A stretch of DNA of 64,000 nucleotides, taken from NCBI RefSeq assembly GCF_027359375.1, contig NZ_CP114779.1, forward strand, positions 806,001 to 870,000. Direction: 5' to 3'. The notes beneath the pieces were generated by a model that did not search any database, had not been told where the DNA came from, and saw only the letters and a list, made by a program, of their open reading frames with translations. This document shows, in pieces, positions 1 to 8,678 of the stretch. Positions within the stretch are counted from its first letter, which is position 1. Every line of letters starts with the position of its first letter. Origin of the DNA: Prochlorococcus marinus str. MIT 0919. Its GTDB lineage: Bacteria > Cyanobacteriota > Cyanobacteriia > PCC-6307 > Cyanobiaceae. Both the position numbers and the translations under genes were made by a program.

Positions 1-540
1 TTTTATACCCGCCAATAGAAGAGTTTCATCCAAAGTCGCATCTGCCAAGAGGACATTCAAGCCTTTCTCTTCAGCGGCAATTTTTCGAACTGAGTCAACT
101 TCTACAATCAGAACTTGTACTCCTTCAAATTGAAGTTGTTGAGCAATTTCTTTACCGATCCGGCCAAACCCACAAATAATTACGTGATCTTGCATGCTAC
201 GTAGTAATCTTCGAAACCTTAGTTGGCTCATTCTACGAAAATATCCCGCTTCAAATAAGCGAATAAACCTTTGCAGAGTTAACTGCACTACTACTAAGCC
301 TCCTCCAATTATTAATATTGTCACCACCCTTCCAGCAGCACTAAGAGGTTCAACTTCTCCAAACCCAATAGTGCTAACGGTTATAAGCACCATCCACAGA
401 GAGTCGCCCCAATCCCAACCTTCCGTATACCGATAACCTAGTGCTCCAAAAACAAATAATGCTCCCAAGGAAATAGCTGAGCCTAGCCATGGTTTGACAA
501 GATCTTTAAGCAAAGTCCATTGAAAGCTTGACCGCCTCAT
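1..540 (-). CDS. Potassium channel with TrkA-N (RCK) domain, partial
   Basis: Read on the minus strand from ATG at 540; the 3' end lies beyond the left edge, so about 180 residues are visible. Two hydrophobic segments flank a pore loop with the selectivity-filter-like motif TIGFGE (residues 57-62). A Rossmann nucleotide-binding start follows, VIICGFGRIGKE (about 120-131), then acidic VEVDS, as in RCK/TrkA-N domains. Family knowledge: a two-helix potassium channel of the inner membrane gated by a cytosolic ligand-binding domain. The selectivity filter reads GFG, not the common GYG. Confidence 0.85.
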   Translation of the reverse strand, partial: MRRSSFQWTLLKDLVKPWLGSAISLGALFVFGALGYRYTEGWDWGDSLWMVLITVSTIGFGEVEPLSAAGRVVTILIIGGGLVVVQLTLQRFIRLFEAGYFRRMSQLRFRRLLRSMQDHVIICGFGRIGKEIAQQLQFEGVQVLIVEVDSVRKIAAEEKGLNVLLADATLDETLLLAGIK

Positions 541-705
541 AAGTATGAATATTAAATCAATTAAAGATCACTAATTTCATCATATTACTAATATATATTC
601 AAAAAATTTCCAGGGGTTTTAATCATGAAATACTTCAAGGATTCAAATCAATGAATAAATAGTCGAGATTTATTCTTATGTGGAAAAAATTACAATAAAG
701 TATTC

Positions 706-879
706 TTATATCCTACAGCCTAGCTGAATTAAACCTCTATCCAATAAACGCCCAAGTTTAATAGCTGTTGCCTCTTCTACTCTTGTAAAATCTTCCTGGT
801 GACTAGCCACCCAAATCAACTCTTCTTGCGTGATTACACCTGTAGACACAGACTCAAGAAAAAGCAATCCTAGATTCAT
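706..879 (-). CDS. Small conserved protein, paralogue of the gene at 18474
   Basis: 57 residues. ATG at 879 is preferred over an upstream TTG at 891 because the paralogue at 18474-18647 begins at the same place. Both proteins share GIITQ(E/D)EL, a central W-V-A segment, an E-E-x-x-A-x-KLGRLLDRG block and end in LGCRI. No signal peptide or membrane segment. Function not recognised; the paralogue sits inside the hli gene cluster, which hints at a stress or light link (inference). Confidence 0.75.
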   Translation of the reverse strand: MNLGLLFLESVSTGVITQEELIWVASHQEDFTRVEEATAIKLGRLLDRGLIQLGCRI

Positions 880-891
880 GATTCCAGTCAA

Positions 892-1391
892 GTAAATGAT
901 AATGGGTACAACCCATAATTAATGACCGAATAATCCCCATCACCCGGCCTTGAATGAAGGGTAATCATTGTGCCTAGATTTGTCAGCTTAGCCTACACAC
1001 TATTTATAGTGCTATATGTACAGCGCAAAAGAAAATCCGCTACCTATGGAGTCTATTAGTAGCACTTTCATAGAAAACTCTCAGGCTTAGGAAATAAGAC
1101 ATTTACCAGCATTCGAGAAGTGTAGCTCTCCTAAGAAAAATACATCATTTACACCATTCAAAGAAGCTAAGCGATCCTAAGGGAAAGTATTTCTTTCTCA
1201 GCAAACACCCTTAAATCTATTCGTAAATTAAAGTTTCACAAAATAATTCGAACCATTGTCTTAACTACTCATCTTGAAAGCTCAATAGGAATAATCTTTA
1301 GGAATGAGCTGGCTCTTGCAATAATTTAAAAGAAAATAAAAGTTTTACAAAACAAATTCCTTAATAGAACCTTAGACTGATTGAAACCATT
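892..1391. other. Non-coding stretch before tRNA-Gly
   Basis: About 500 bases without a convincing reading frame on either strand. It contains a short palindrome, CACTATTTATAGTG, near 997-1010. No terminator with a clear U-run was seen. It could hold a small RNA, but nothing in the sequence proves it. Confidence 0.3.
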
Positions 1392-1463
1392 GCGGGTGTA
1401 GTTCAGTGGTAGAACGTCAGCTTCCCAAGCTGAATGTCGCCAGTTCAAATCTGGTCATCCGCT
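1392..1463 (+). tRNA. tRNA-Gly (CCC anticodon)
   Basis: 72 bases fold as a cloverleaf. Acceptor stem GCGGGTG pairs with CATCCGC (one G-T pair), the D arm is GTTCAGTGGTAGAAC, the anticodon stem TCAGC/GCTGA encloses loop TTCCCAA, and the T arm contains GTTCAAATC. The anticodon CCC reads GGG glycine codons. The CCA end is not encoded. Confidence 0.93.
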
Positions 1464-1561
1464 TTTCAATCAAAAACTCTTACCATTTCGAATTTAAAAT
1501 TAAAACAAATTATCCCCTTTAAAAAAATAGTTTCATTCTTCTAACAGGCATTTTATAAATA

Positions 1562-1981
1562 TCAATCGTCTAAAAAAATAACTTCTCTCCGATTCTTTTT
1601 GATAGATCCTCTATGTTTCTTTAAATTTAGACGACGTACTTTCGAAGCAAAAGTTCTCTTGGTTTCACGCCTTCGATTGTTAAAAGAGTTTAATGCTTCT
1701 TCAAGCAATCTAGTTAGTCTCATTAACGCTAATTTCCTGTTTTGATATTGTGTACGCTTCTCCTGCGCAACAATACGAAGGCTATTACCAGTCAAAAATC
1801 CTTTTAATTTACTCTTTATCAAGTTCTTCTGAGACAAGTCAAAACAAGAAGAAGATTCAATGTCAAACAAAACTTCTACTTTAGTCTCAACTTTATTAAT
1901 ATTTTGGCCTCCTGGCCCAGAAGAGCGAGAAAATCTCCAACAAAGTTCATTGGAAGGGATAATCAATTTTGAGCTAACCAT
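1562..1981 (-). CDS. arfB: Alternative ribosome-rescue factor ArfB (peptidyl-tRNA hydrolase, class I RF-like)
   Basis: 139 residues. It has the release-factor catalytic core SSGPGGQNINKVETKVEV with GGQ at about 24-26, and a basic C-terminal tail (RGSIKKNRRE) of the kind that enters the empty mRNA channel. Length fits ArfB/YaeJ (about 140) and it lacks the codon-recognition domain of RF1/RF2. Role from family: hydrolysis of peptidyl-tRNA on ribosomes stalled on non-stop mRNA. Confidence 0.92.
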   Translation of the reverse strand: MVSSKLIIPSNELCWRFSRSSGPGGQNINKVETKVEVLFDIESSSCFDLSQKNLIKSKLKGFLTGNSLRIVAQEKRTQYQNRKLALMRLTRLLEEALNSFNNRRRETKRTFASKVRRLNLKKHRGSIKKNRREVIFLDD

Positions 1982-2293
1982 TTATTCCAAAACGTTTTCT
2001 GTAATTAATGTTTATTCCCATGGTTGTTTAATATTATCGCCTGTTCTACTTTCACGAATAAAACCACTGAACCATAACCAAATATAATAGAGGCCTGAAA
2101 GGGTCAAGAAAAGCAAGGCCCCTATCATCAACTTGTCTTGGTAGTCCAAAAGGATCTTAAATGAATTGCTAAAGATATTGGCATATAGGAATAGATAAAA
2201 GTATAAAAATCATTTTATAGAATAAAATCTTCACTCAGAGAAAACATACAATATAATTAGAAGGTTTAAGCTGACATTCCATTTTTTAGTACG

Positions 2294-2683
2294 ATGAACT
2301 ACAAAATGATTTTTATTTATGATGGGGAATGTCCATTCTGCAATCACTTTGCTGAATTATTAGAACTAAAAAGTGGTCTGAGCAACCTGGAAATGATTAA
2401 TGGTAGAGGTAATACAGCTCAAGTATCTTCTTTGTTAGGCAAAGATCATGATCTGGATAAAGGGGCAATATTAATTAAAAATAATGAAGTTTTACAAGGT
2501 CCTATGGCAATTACATGGATATGCTCTCAAATGAAAAATCCATCAGATTCATTACTGGAAATCCTTAGAGTTATATTTCTTTCGGACCAAAGGTCAAATT
2601 TCTTATTCCCATTACTTATTTGGTCAAGAAGGGTATCTCTTATATTTAAAGGAGTTAGCACTAGCCTAATTATCAAAAATTAA
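2294..2683 (+). CDS. DCC-family thiol-disulfide oxidoreductase (DUF393)
   Basis: 129 residues. The N-terminus contains the family signature IYDGECPFC with a CxxC pair at Cys13/Cys16, in a thioredoxin-like beta strand. An alternative start is Met5. DUF393/DCC proteins are predicted thiol-disulfide oxidoreductases of unknown substrate. The ATG sits 10 bases after an AT-rich leader; the gene stands alone between arfB and a minus-strand gene. Confidence 0.85.
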   Translation: MNYKMIFIYDGECPFCNHFAELLELKSGLSNLEMINGRGNTAQVSSLLGKDHDLDKGAILIKNNEVLQGPMAITWICSQMKNPSDSLLEILRVIFLSDQRSNFLFPLLIWSRRVSLIFKGVSTSLIIKN

Positions 2684-2743
2684 ATTAATGCCCAAATAGA
2701 ATATACTTTTATATTTAATGTCTGCAACTAAGGGAAGAGATTG

Positions 2744-3148
2744 TTAATCTTGACTTCTACAATTATGCTCAACAATCGTTCCATTAGGTAAGCGCTGTTG
2801 AAAAGTTGGAGTTTTTTCATGTAAGCCAGTCTTGTTATCCTTATAACTCCAAAGCCATTTCCTATCTGTAAAGCTTATCTCGCCAACCTGAAATGAAACC
2901 GGGAGCATAAGGTTGATTTTTTTCCATTTAAGTACAACAAATGCTCCTTCATCAATTTTTTCGAGATCGGTTTGAATAGCAAAATCACCATTCAAATTAT
3001 TTCTAATAGTAGCTTGAAGCAAACCACCATCACAATCAAATGTTGTTGGAGCCATTATTGATATGAATAAGGAGAGTAATATTCCTATTAAATACATGAC
3101 TAATTTGAGAACGTTCAGGTCAGTATAAAAATATATGCTCCAAAACAA
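2744..3148 (-). CDS. Hypothetical secreted or membrane-anchored protein
   Basis: 134 residues as read, with a hydrophobic stretch VMYLIGILLSLFISIMA (about 17-33). The real start may be internal, at Met18, which would place this segment as an N-terminal signal. The mature part (CDGGLLQATIRNN, LKWKKINLMLPVSF) is a mixed beta-type sequence with two cysteines. Family not recognised. Confidence 0.65.
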   Translation of the reverse strand: MFWSIYFYTDLNVLKLVMYLIGILLSLFISIMAPTTFDCDGGLLQATIRNNLNGDFAIQTDLEKIDEGAFVVLKWKKINLMLPVSFQVGEISFTDRKWLWSYKDNKTGLHEKTPTFQQRLPNGTIVEHNCRSQD

Positions 3149-3173
3149 ATGATTTGAAAATTTGCGACTCTAA

Positions 3174-3680
3174 TTAATGCTTGTTTGCTTGAAACAAATC
3201 AACTGCAGTAATAGTGTTTACTCTCCGCTGATCACTTTCTGGTCTTACCTCTTGTTTTGAAGAGATGCCAACTTTAGATTCCATTTCTATAGCTGTCTCC
3301 ACTAAAGGTTCTTCTGGGCTTGGTTTCGTTTTGTTCATATTTGAGTTGTCTACTTGCAATTGATTATCTGCTGAAACAAAGTTGAAACTTACGCTTAACA
3401 ATTCATTCATTGGCTTAAATTTACCTTGAGAGAGTGTTAAAGGCATAAAAGCAAAAAGACTGGCGAAAAAGATTACACTTATAAGTGTTAAAGCCGCCTT
3501 AATTATCGGTTGCCAAAAAAAAGATACCTTTACTAATTGATCAAATTTCTCTGAGGATTTATCTTTCGTTGCTCCCCATTGCAGATAGACATCATCTGTT
3601 AACCATCCTTTATTGGCAGAACGGTAAGGAGATTCTCCCCTTGCGAAATCTGCAATTTCTTGGATTCTGTCTCCTAACAC
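3174..3680 (-). CDS. Hypothetical single-pass membrane protein
   Basis: 168 residues: a polar N-terminus (1-55), a membrane segment around 59-82 (AALTLISVIFFASLFAFMPL) and a polar, acidic C-terminal tail. No family recognised. It lies 25 bases upstream of the 2744-3148 gene on the same strand, so the two may be co-transcribed. Confidence 0.65.
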   Translation of the reverse strand: MLGDRIQEIADFARGESPYRSANKGWLTDDVYLQWGATKDKSSEKFDQLVKVSFFWQPIIKAALTLISVIFFASLFAFMPLTLSQGKFKPMNELLSVSFNFVSADNQLQVDNSNMNKTKPSPEEPLVETAIEMESKVGISSKQEVRPESDQRRVNTITAVDLFQANKH

Positions 3681-3788
3681 TGATTTACCCTTTAAATTAG
3701 GATCCTATTCAAGCATTGAAAAGAACTTATTTTTTAAAGTTGAAACTACTAGCCTAAAAAAAGAAGATATATGAAATTTTTTTCAGGG

Positions 3789-4874
3789 TCACTTCACAAT
3801 AAAAGCCAATATGCCCATGAGAATTGCAGAGGCTGCAACACCAAGAGAAACAAGTCCAAGAATCTTGCCTGTATCAATATAAACAGACACTTTTAAGAAT
3901 TCATTGCGCTGTTCTCTTTTCTTTTCAGAGGCAGTTTTCAGATTTTTTTGTTGAATTCTACTAGCACCTGCTGCTGCCTTCTTCTCTGCTAAGGCCTTCT
4001 TCTCGGCTGCTGCCTTTTTCTCTGCTAAGGCCTTCTTCTCGGCTGCTGCCTTCTTCTCTGCTAAGGCCTTCTTCTCGGCTGCTGCCTTTTTCTCTGCTGC
4101 TGCCTTCTTCTCTGCTAAGGCCTTCTTCTCGGCTGCTGCCTTTTTCTCTGCTGCTGCCTTTTTCTCTGCTGCTGCCTTCTTCTCTGCTAAGGCCTTCTTC
4201 TCGGCTGCTGCCTTATTCTCGGCTGCTGCCTTTTTCTCTGCTGCTGCCTTTTTCTCTGCTGCTGCCTTTTTCTCTGCTGCTGCCTTTTTCTCTGCTGCTG
4301 CCTTTTTCTCTGCTAAGGCCTTCTTCTCGGCTGCTGCCTTTTTCTCTGCTGCTGCCTTTTTCTCTGCTGCTGCCTTTTTCTCTGCTGCTGCCTTTTTCTC
4401 TGCTAAGGCCTTTTTCTCTGCTAAGGCCTTATTCTCGGCTGCTGCCTTTTTCTCTGCTGCTGCCTTTTTCTCTGCTGCTGCCTTTTTCTCTGCTGCTGCC
4501 TTTTTCTCTGCTGCTGCCTTTTTCTCTGCTGCTGCCTTTTTCTCTGCTGCTGCCTTCTTCTCTGCTAAGGCCTTCTTCTCGGCTGCTGCCTTTTTCTCTG
4601 CTGCTGCCTTTTTCTCTGCTGCTGCCTTCTTCTCTGCTAAGGCCTTCTTCTCGGCTGCTGCCTTTTTCTCTGCTGCTGCCTTTTTCTCTGCTGCTGCCTT
4701 TTTCTCTGCTAAGGCCTTCTTCTCGGCTGCTGCCTTTTTCTCTGCTGCTGCCTTCTTCTCTGCTAAGGCCTTCTTCTCGGCTGCTGCCTTTTTCTCTGCT
4801 GCTGCCTTTTTCTCTGCTGCTGCCTTCTTCTCTGCTAAGGCCTTCTTCTCGGCTGCTGCCTTTTTCTCTGCCAC
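3789..4874 (-). CDS. Hexapeptide-repeat (AEKKA[A/L]) protein with C-terminal membrane anchor
   Basis: 361 residues from a GTG at 4874. Residues 2-302 are about 50 near-perfect copies of AEKKAA, AEKKAL or AENKAx. The last 59 residues contain a basic linker and a membrane segment (SLGVAASAILMGILAFIVK) at the very end, so the repeat would be a long charged helix held at the membrane. The six-residue period does not fit a heptad coiled coil and is closer to a single charged alpha helix (inference). The repeat begins directly at the start codon, so the N-terminus could have been eroded by repeat changes. Function unknown. Confidence 0.7.
   Translation of the reverse strand: MAEKKAAAEKKALAEKKAAAEKKAAAEKKAAAEKKALAEKKAAAEKKAAAEKKALAEKKAAAEKKAAAEKKAAAEKKALAEKKAAAEKKAAAEKKAAAEKKALAEKKAAAEKKAAAEKKAAAEKKAAAEKKAAAEKKAAAEKKAAAENKALAEKKALAEKKAAAEKKAAAEKKAAAEKKAAAEKKALAEKKAAAEKKAAAEKKAAAEKKAAAEKKAAAENKAAAEKKALAEKKAAAEKKAAAEKKAAAEKKALAEKKAAAEKKAAAEKKALAEKKAAAEKKALAEKKAAAEKKALAEKKAAAGASRIQQKNLKTASEKKREQRNEFLKVSVYIDTGKILGLVSLGVAASAILMGILAFIVK
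3970..4871 (-). repeat. 18-bp coding tandem repeat, about 50 copies
   Basis: The + strand shows repeated units of the type GCTGCTGCCTTTTTCTCT with a few third-position variants (CTTCTC, TTATTC, GCTAAG). Variants recur in blocks, which points to unequal exchange or slippage of multi-unit stretches rather than point mutation alone. Confidence 0.95.
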
Positions 4875-5053
4875 GTGATTATGTCCAAAAATATCAATTT
4901 ATTCAAGCACTCTTCTAACTTTTCAGACGCTTATACCTTTAAAGATCCATCAAATGAATTGATAAAAAACTCATTCAATGAAGAAAAATGAACACATCCT
5001 AGTTGCGCGAAAAGAAGAACCATTTAATCAAACCCGAATATACCGATTGAAAA

Positions 5054-5203
5054 TTACTGTTTTCTAGGCAGTTTTTTAACTAAAAGCCTCTCAACAAATT
5101 TATTCCAAGTCTCAGGGAACTTCCAACGGATAAACAAACCTATATAAACCAGATAGGCACAACCTTCTAAAGGGTGGCTAATTGAATGAAGGATTTGATT
5201 CAT
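5054..5203 (-). CDS. Small hypothetical protein
   Basis: 49 residues, ATG at 5203, starting MNQILHSISHPLEG and ending in a basic tail KKLPRKQ. The middle (CAYLVYIGLFIRW) is hydrophobic enough for a short membrane segment. It sits between the repeat protein and rubredoxin, same strand. Supported only by an intact reading frame and plausible composition. Confidence 0.5.
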   Translation of the reverse strand: MNQILHSISHPLEGCAYLVYIGLFIRWKFPETWNKFVERLLVKKLPRKQ

Positions 5204-5317
5204 TAATTATTTATAGAAAAAACCTTGATCATTTGCATTAATCCTTAACGCATAGACAAGCGGAATAGGCAAGAAGATTCAAAAGGATTCCATATATCTT
5301 GGATGCTTTTCTAATCC

Positions 5318-5500
5318 TTAACTAAGAAAAGGCTTAAACCTTCTTTTACCTGCCTTGCAAATTGGACACACCCATGATTCAGGCAAGTCTTCGAAAGCAG
5401 TCCCAGGAGGAATACCTTGAGAAGGGTCGCCTAGTTCAGGGTTATAAGCATATATGCAATCTTTGCATTGATATTTTTTTTTAATCAGTGATGATGCCAT
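5318..5500 (-). CDS. Rubredoxin-type iron protein
   Basis: 60 residues. It has the two rubredoxin knuckles CKDC (Cys12/Cys15) and CPIC (Cys45/Cys48), and the conserved stretch [16 protein letters not shown] between them. Four cysteines would bind one iron for one-electron transfer. Unlike the photosystem-linked RubA it has no C-terminal membrane helix, so it should be soluble; partner unknown. Confidence 0.88.
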   Translation of the reverse strand: MASSLIKKKYQCKDCIYAYNPELGDPSQGIPPGTAFEDLPESWVCPICKAGKRRFKPFLS

Positions 5501-5715
5501 AAACTTTCAAGTCTTCTAGTTCAAAACTGGCAAAAAAATTTGAATTTGACAAATAAACATTCAGCATGAACATCTGAGTTAAGAGCCATATGATTAAGCA
5601 CTGTGAAAAACTCCTCGAAAAATTCAGAAGATGCGAATCTTTGTGCCTTAGGCTAATATATAATTGTCTCAGCCTTAAATATAAGTTAGGCTGAAAGTAT
5701 CTCTAATTATTTATC

Positions 5716-6072
5716 ATGCTCACTGGTAAGGATTTATTAGCCAAAGTAAAAGACTTGGGTGATGTCTCAAAGTCTGATCTTGTTAAGGCATGTGGATATG
5801 TATCCACTAAAAAAGGAGGCGGAGAACGCCTTAACTTCACAGCCTTCTATGAAGCTCTGCTTGAAGCTAAAGGGGTAAATCTTGCTTCTGAAAGCGCTGG
5901 TGGTATCGGCAAAGGAGGCAGGAAACTTAGCTATGTCGCCACTGTTCAAGGAAACGGAAATCTACTGATTGGCAAGGCTTACACAGCTCTTTTAGACCTC
6001 AAGCCTGGAGACAACTTTGAAATTAAGATGGGCAGGAAAGGATTCCGTTTAGTACCAGAAGGCGAAAGTTAA
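5716..6072 (+). CDS. Cyanobacterial AbrB-type transcriptional regulator (cyAbrB)
   Basis: 118 residues. The sequence matches the cyAbrB pattern: an N-terminal helix region (LLAKVKDLGDVSKSDLVKACGY), then the C-terminal AbrB-like DNA-binding part with GRKLSYVATVQGNGNLLIG and LKPGDNFEIKMGRKG. In cyanobacteria cyAbrB proteins adjust carbon, nitrogen and redox genes. A strong hairpin terminator follows at 6106. Confidence 0.9.
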   Translation: MLTGKDLLAKVKDLGDVSKSDLVKACGYVSTKKGGGERLNFTAFYEALLEAKGVNLASESAGGIGKGGRKLSYVATVQGNGNLLIGKAYTALLDLKPGDNFEIKMGRKGFRLVPEGES

Positions 6073-6105
6073 ACTTTCAGACATTATCAACGTCTAATCA
6101 ATTTT

Positions 6106-6139
6106 TGCTGGCAAGCTTTTCAACTTGCCAGCATTTTTT
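6106..6139 (+). terminator. Rho-independent terminator of cyAbrB
   Basis: Perfect 10-bp stem TGCTGGCAAG / CTTGCCAGCA with an 8-base loop, followed by a run of T. Confidence 0.93.
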
Positions 6140-6322
6140 ATGGCTAAAAACTCGCTTCTAGCAAACTTTAAGGACTCTTTCCCATAATGAGATAGCTGAT
6201 AGATCTTTTTACTCACCAATTAGTCTGCTGCTATTTCAGAGTATCAAGTGAAAATTTGTTAATCGAAATTGCTTAAGAAGCTTACTTACTCCATCTATGC
6301 AAATTTATTGACATATCTTGCA

Positions 6323-7045
6323 TCACCCATTAACACGAAATCTTTTTCCATTTGGTTGTATAAATATCTTTTCTGTGATGCGACCATTCTTCACTATCAA
6401 AACTGTTTCTTGAGATGAACTCTTAACCTTTTTCAGCAAACGTTCTTCCTCCGCCAAACGTTTTTCCTCTGCTATAGGTTTTTCTTCTAATACAGGTTTT
6501 TCCTCTGCTATAGGTTTTTCTTCTAATACAGGTTTTTCCTCTGCTATAGGTTTTTCTTCTAATACAGGTTTTTCCTCTGCTATACATTTTTCCTCAAACA
6601 ATCTTTGTTCATCTGCTATACGTTTTACCTCTTTTTGAAAATCCAATTCAACTTTTCGAGTTTTTTCAGTTAAAAGGACTCCTTGATTCGGCTCTTGAGA
6701 TTGTGATTTACTCTTGCTAAAAATTCCAAAATACTTACTTAGCCAAGTTTTATTAGGTTTAGCTATATCCTTATTGTTAGAAGCAATTGCCTCAATATTT
6801 ATTTTATTAATAATGACTGTGGAGTCTATAGAAAGTTTTTCAGAGATTCTTCTTATCATTCCTTTGATAAAAACATCCTCAGTCAAGAGGTCGAATCGAG
6901 CATTTTCAAGTGCTATAATGTACTCTTTCGCAATACGTAAACTCTTTGATAAAGATGAAATGGAGATGGATTTATTTTTTCTTGCTTGACTCATTAAAAG
7001 TCCAACTTCCTTCATAGACTTAAGATTGGGTATATTTTGATTCAT
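6323..7045 (-). CDS. HTH (RodZ-like HTH_25) protein with EEKP repeats
   Basis: 240 residues. Residues 10-70 form a Cro/RodZ-type helix-turn-helix (LMSQARKNKSISISSLSKSL ... AKEYIIALENARFDLL). Residues 151-200 are hexad repeats alternating EEKPIA and EEKPVL. The last 30 residues (VLIVKNGRITEKIFIQPNGK) look beta-rich. No membrane segment is visible, unlike true RodZ. The repeats are 36 bp pairs at the DNA level and nearly identical, hence recent. DNA target unknown. Confidence 0.75.
   Translation of the reverse strand: MNQNIPNLKSMKEVGLLMSQARKNKSISISSLSKSLRIAKEYIIALENARFDLLTEDVFIKGMIRRISEKLSIDSTVIINKINIEAIASNNKDIAKPNKTWLSKYFGIFSKSKSQSQEPNQGVLLTEKTRKVELDFQKEVKRIADEQRLFEEKCIAEEKPVLEEKPIAEEKPVLEEKPIAEEKPVLEEKPIAEEKRLAEEERLLKKVKSSSQETVLIVKNGRITEKIFIQPNGKRFRVNG
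6475..6600 (-). repeat. 36-bp coding tandem repeat in the HTH gene
   Basis: Three near-identical 36-base units, each encoding two hexads (EEKPIA + EEKPVL), followed by degenerate hexads. It lies wholly inside the 6323-7045 gene. Confidence 0.9.
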
Positions 7046-7417
7046 AAAGAAAGGAAAAATTATTTAATGCATTAAAATGAATACAGCTTAGCTTAAGAAA
7101 GATAAAAACAATAAAATCCTTTATTATCTTAGCCTTAAAGCGAACCAGATGTCATGTTTCCTATATAGGTTTTTTTTATTAGCATTACATTTGTTATAAA
7201 CAATTGAAATCTTTGCAAATTAAATAATCTCTTTTTTTTCTCTTAATCATCTTATGAATCAAGAAAATCAGCCTTTTTAGGCTTGGATATACTCAGCCAG
7301 GAATATCTTATTTCGATAACAAGGCTTCTTTTAAAAGGCTTAAGACTTGTTTGGTTTATTTAGTATGGTTTTGGTTCTTCTAATCACGAAGCCATATGAA
7401 ATCTTTTAAGCTGAGAA
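7046..7417. other. Intergenic region with divergent promoters
   Basis: 370 AT-rich bases between the start of the minus-strand HTH gene and a small plus-strand gene. Long A and T runs are present. No open frame or clear hairpin was found; it probably carries the two divergent promoters. Confidence 0.3.
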
Positions 7418-7540
7418 ATGCCTGCTGAAACTGAGATAGTCCATAGTGTAAATATTATGGTAGCAATACTTCTAGGTGGGGTTTGCTATTATTTATATTA
7501 CATTTTCAAATTAGCTTCAGAAGAAGGTCAAGGCGAATAG
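7418..7540 (+). CDS. Small single-pass membrane protein
   Basis: 40 residues from ATG 7418: a short acidic N-terminus (MPAETEIVHS), one membrane helix (VNIMVAILLGGVCYYLYYIF) and an acidic tail ending EEGQGE. Size and layout resemble the one-helix proteins common in thylakoid complexes, but no family is recognised. Confidence 0.6.
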   Translation: MPAETEIVHSVNIMVAILLGGVCYYLYYIFKLASEEGQGE

Positions 7541-7657
7541 CTGAAAAAAAAGCGAAGTTATGTTTAAGGAGTAATATTAATCCTAAAGCTAATCAGGGAA
7601 AGCATTTTGGCGCCTGGATAAACTCTCTTAAGCAAACAACTATTCTTTATATCGGTA

Positions 7658-8008
7658 TTAATTTTCATCAAAAAGAGATTGTTCTTCAATTGAGAATCCC
7701 TCTCTATTTATATTTGACTTTTCTTTTGGGGGACCATCTTCTAATTGAAATTGGTCTATAATTATATTTTCTCTTTTTTCATTAGGCTCCTCAGAAGCTT
7801 TAGATTCTAATTTAAATTTCTCTTGCTCCCAAGCTTTCTTAGCCTCCTCGGTTTTCAACTGCCTTTCCAAAACTTTCTTTTTGTGCGTTTCCCAAGAAGT
7901 CATTGCTTTGTCTGACTTCGTGCTAGCAGCGATATTTGAATAGATATTTTTTACCTTTTTTTTGAAAAGATTAATTGTTTTAAGAAAATCAAAAGGAGAT
8001 AAAGCCAT
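7658..8008 (-). CDS. Hypothetical charged protein related to the gene at 13959
   Basis: 116 residues, no membrane segment. The middle motif KKVLERQLKTEEAKKAWEQE matches KVLTRKLKTQAAKQKWEE in the 13959-14894 protein, and both proteins have a preceding basic helix (LFKKKVKN versus LLAKKLRAF). The two seem to be one family with different tails. Function unknown. Confidence 0.65.
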   Translation of the reverse strand: MALSPFDFLKTINLFKKKVKNIYSNIAASTKSDKAMTSWETHKKKVLERQLKTEEAKKAWEQEKFKLESKASEEPNEKRENIIIDQFQLEDGPPKEKSNINREGFSIEEQSLFDEN

Positions 8009-8295
8009 AACGAAAGTACTCTAAAAACTTAGGTAAAAGAAAAAGTGAGTGTTCACCTCATCTTTTTGCCTAGGAATGCTTATATTCTGACTCTTTTAAA
8101 GTGTCTTGCTCCTTAATTCCAAAAGACTTATAGAATCTCTGTGTTTCAGATTTCTTAATTACAAATCTTTTTATCGCCTTAGGTTCCGCTAGTGACCTTC
8201 TGAAGTGGCAAGCAAAATTACTAACTTAAAGTTATTGCAAAACCTCACGCAAAAAAATGAAAACCTAATTACTATATATTCAATTAATTAAGCAC

Positions 8296-8610
8296 ATGCT
8301 TCGCAAACAAGAAAAAAACGCAGTTCTTAGACTCGCATTCCTTGTCTTTGGCTGGGGTTTAGGCCTAGACCGCTTTTATGAAGGCGATAAAAAAGGAGGT
8401 ATTCTCTCTATTGTTGGATGGTCATTAGTCCTTACTTCTTTTGGTTTTCTTAGTTGCTCAGGTCATGAATATGTAGATGGCGTGAAAAATTATTCTGATT
8501 ATTCTCCTAACCCTTTAATCATTATTCCAGCTCTTGCCGGGGTTTATGGGGTAATACTTATTCTGAAAAAAGCATTCAAACTTGCCAGGCAATTTGAGAA
8601 TGCCGAATAA
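8296..8610 (+). CDS. TM2-domain membrane protein
   Basis: 104 residues. The N-terminal half has the TM2 pattern: a first helix with FGWGLGLDRFYEGDKKGGIL, then a second hydrophobic segment. A third hydrophobic stretch (LIIIPALAGVYGVILIL) follows at about 75-92. TM2 proteins are small inner-membrane proteins with no settled function. Confidence 0.8.
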   Translation: MLRKQEKNAVLRLAFLVFGWGLGLDRFYEGDKKGGILSIVGWSLVLTSFGFLSCSGHEYVDGVKNYSDYSPNPLIIIPALAGVYGVILILKKAFKLARQFENAE

Positions 8611-8678
8611 TTTTCAGTTAATCACAACGATTTGATAGAAATTTTTAGTACTCAACTTAATATAAATAGGTCTAAATA

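Noticed and set aside
3970-4871. Regular repeats that could suggest a CRISPR array
   Set aside because: The 18-base units have no spacers and read as one open frame of AEKKAx; no cas genes are near.
7483-7761. 92-residue plus-strand frame
   Set aside because: Overlaps the 7418 small gene in another frame and the 3' end of the 7658 minus-strand gene; no domain.
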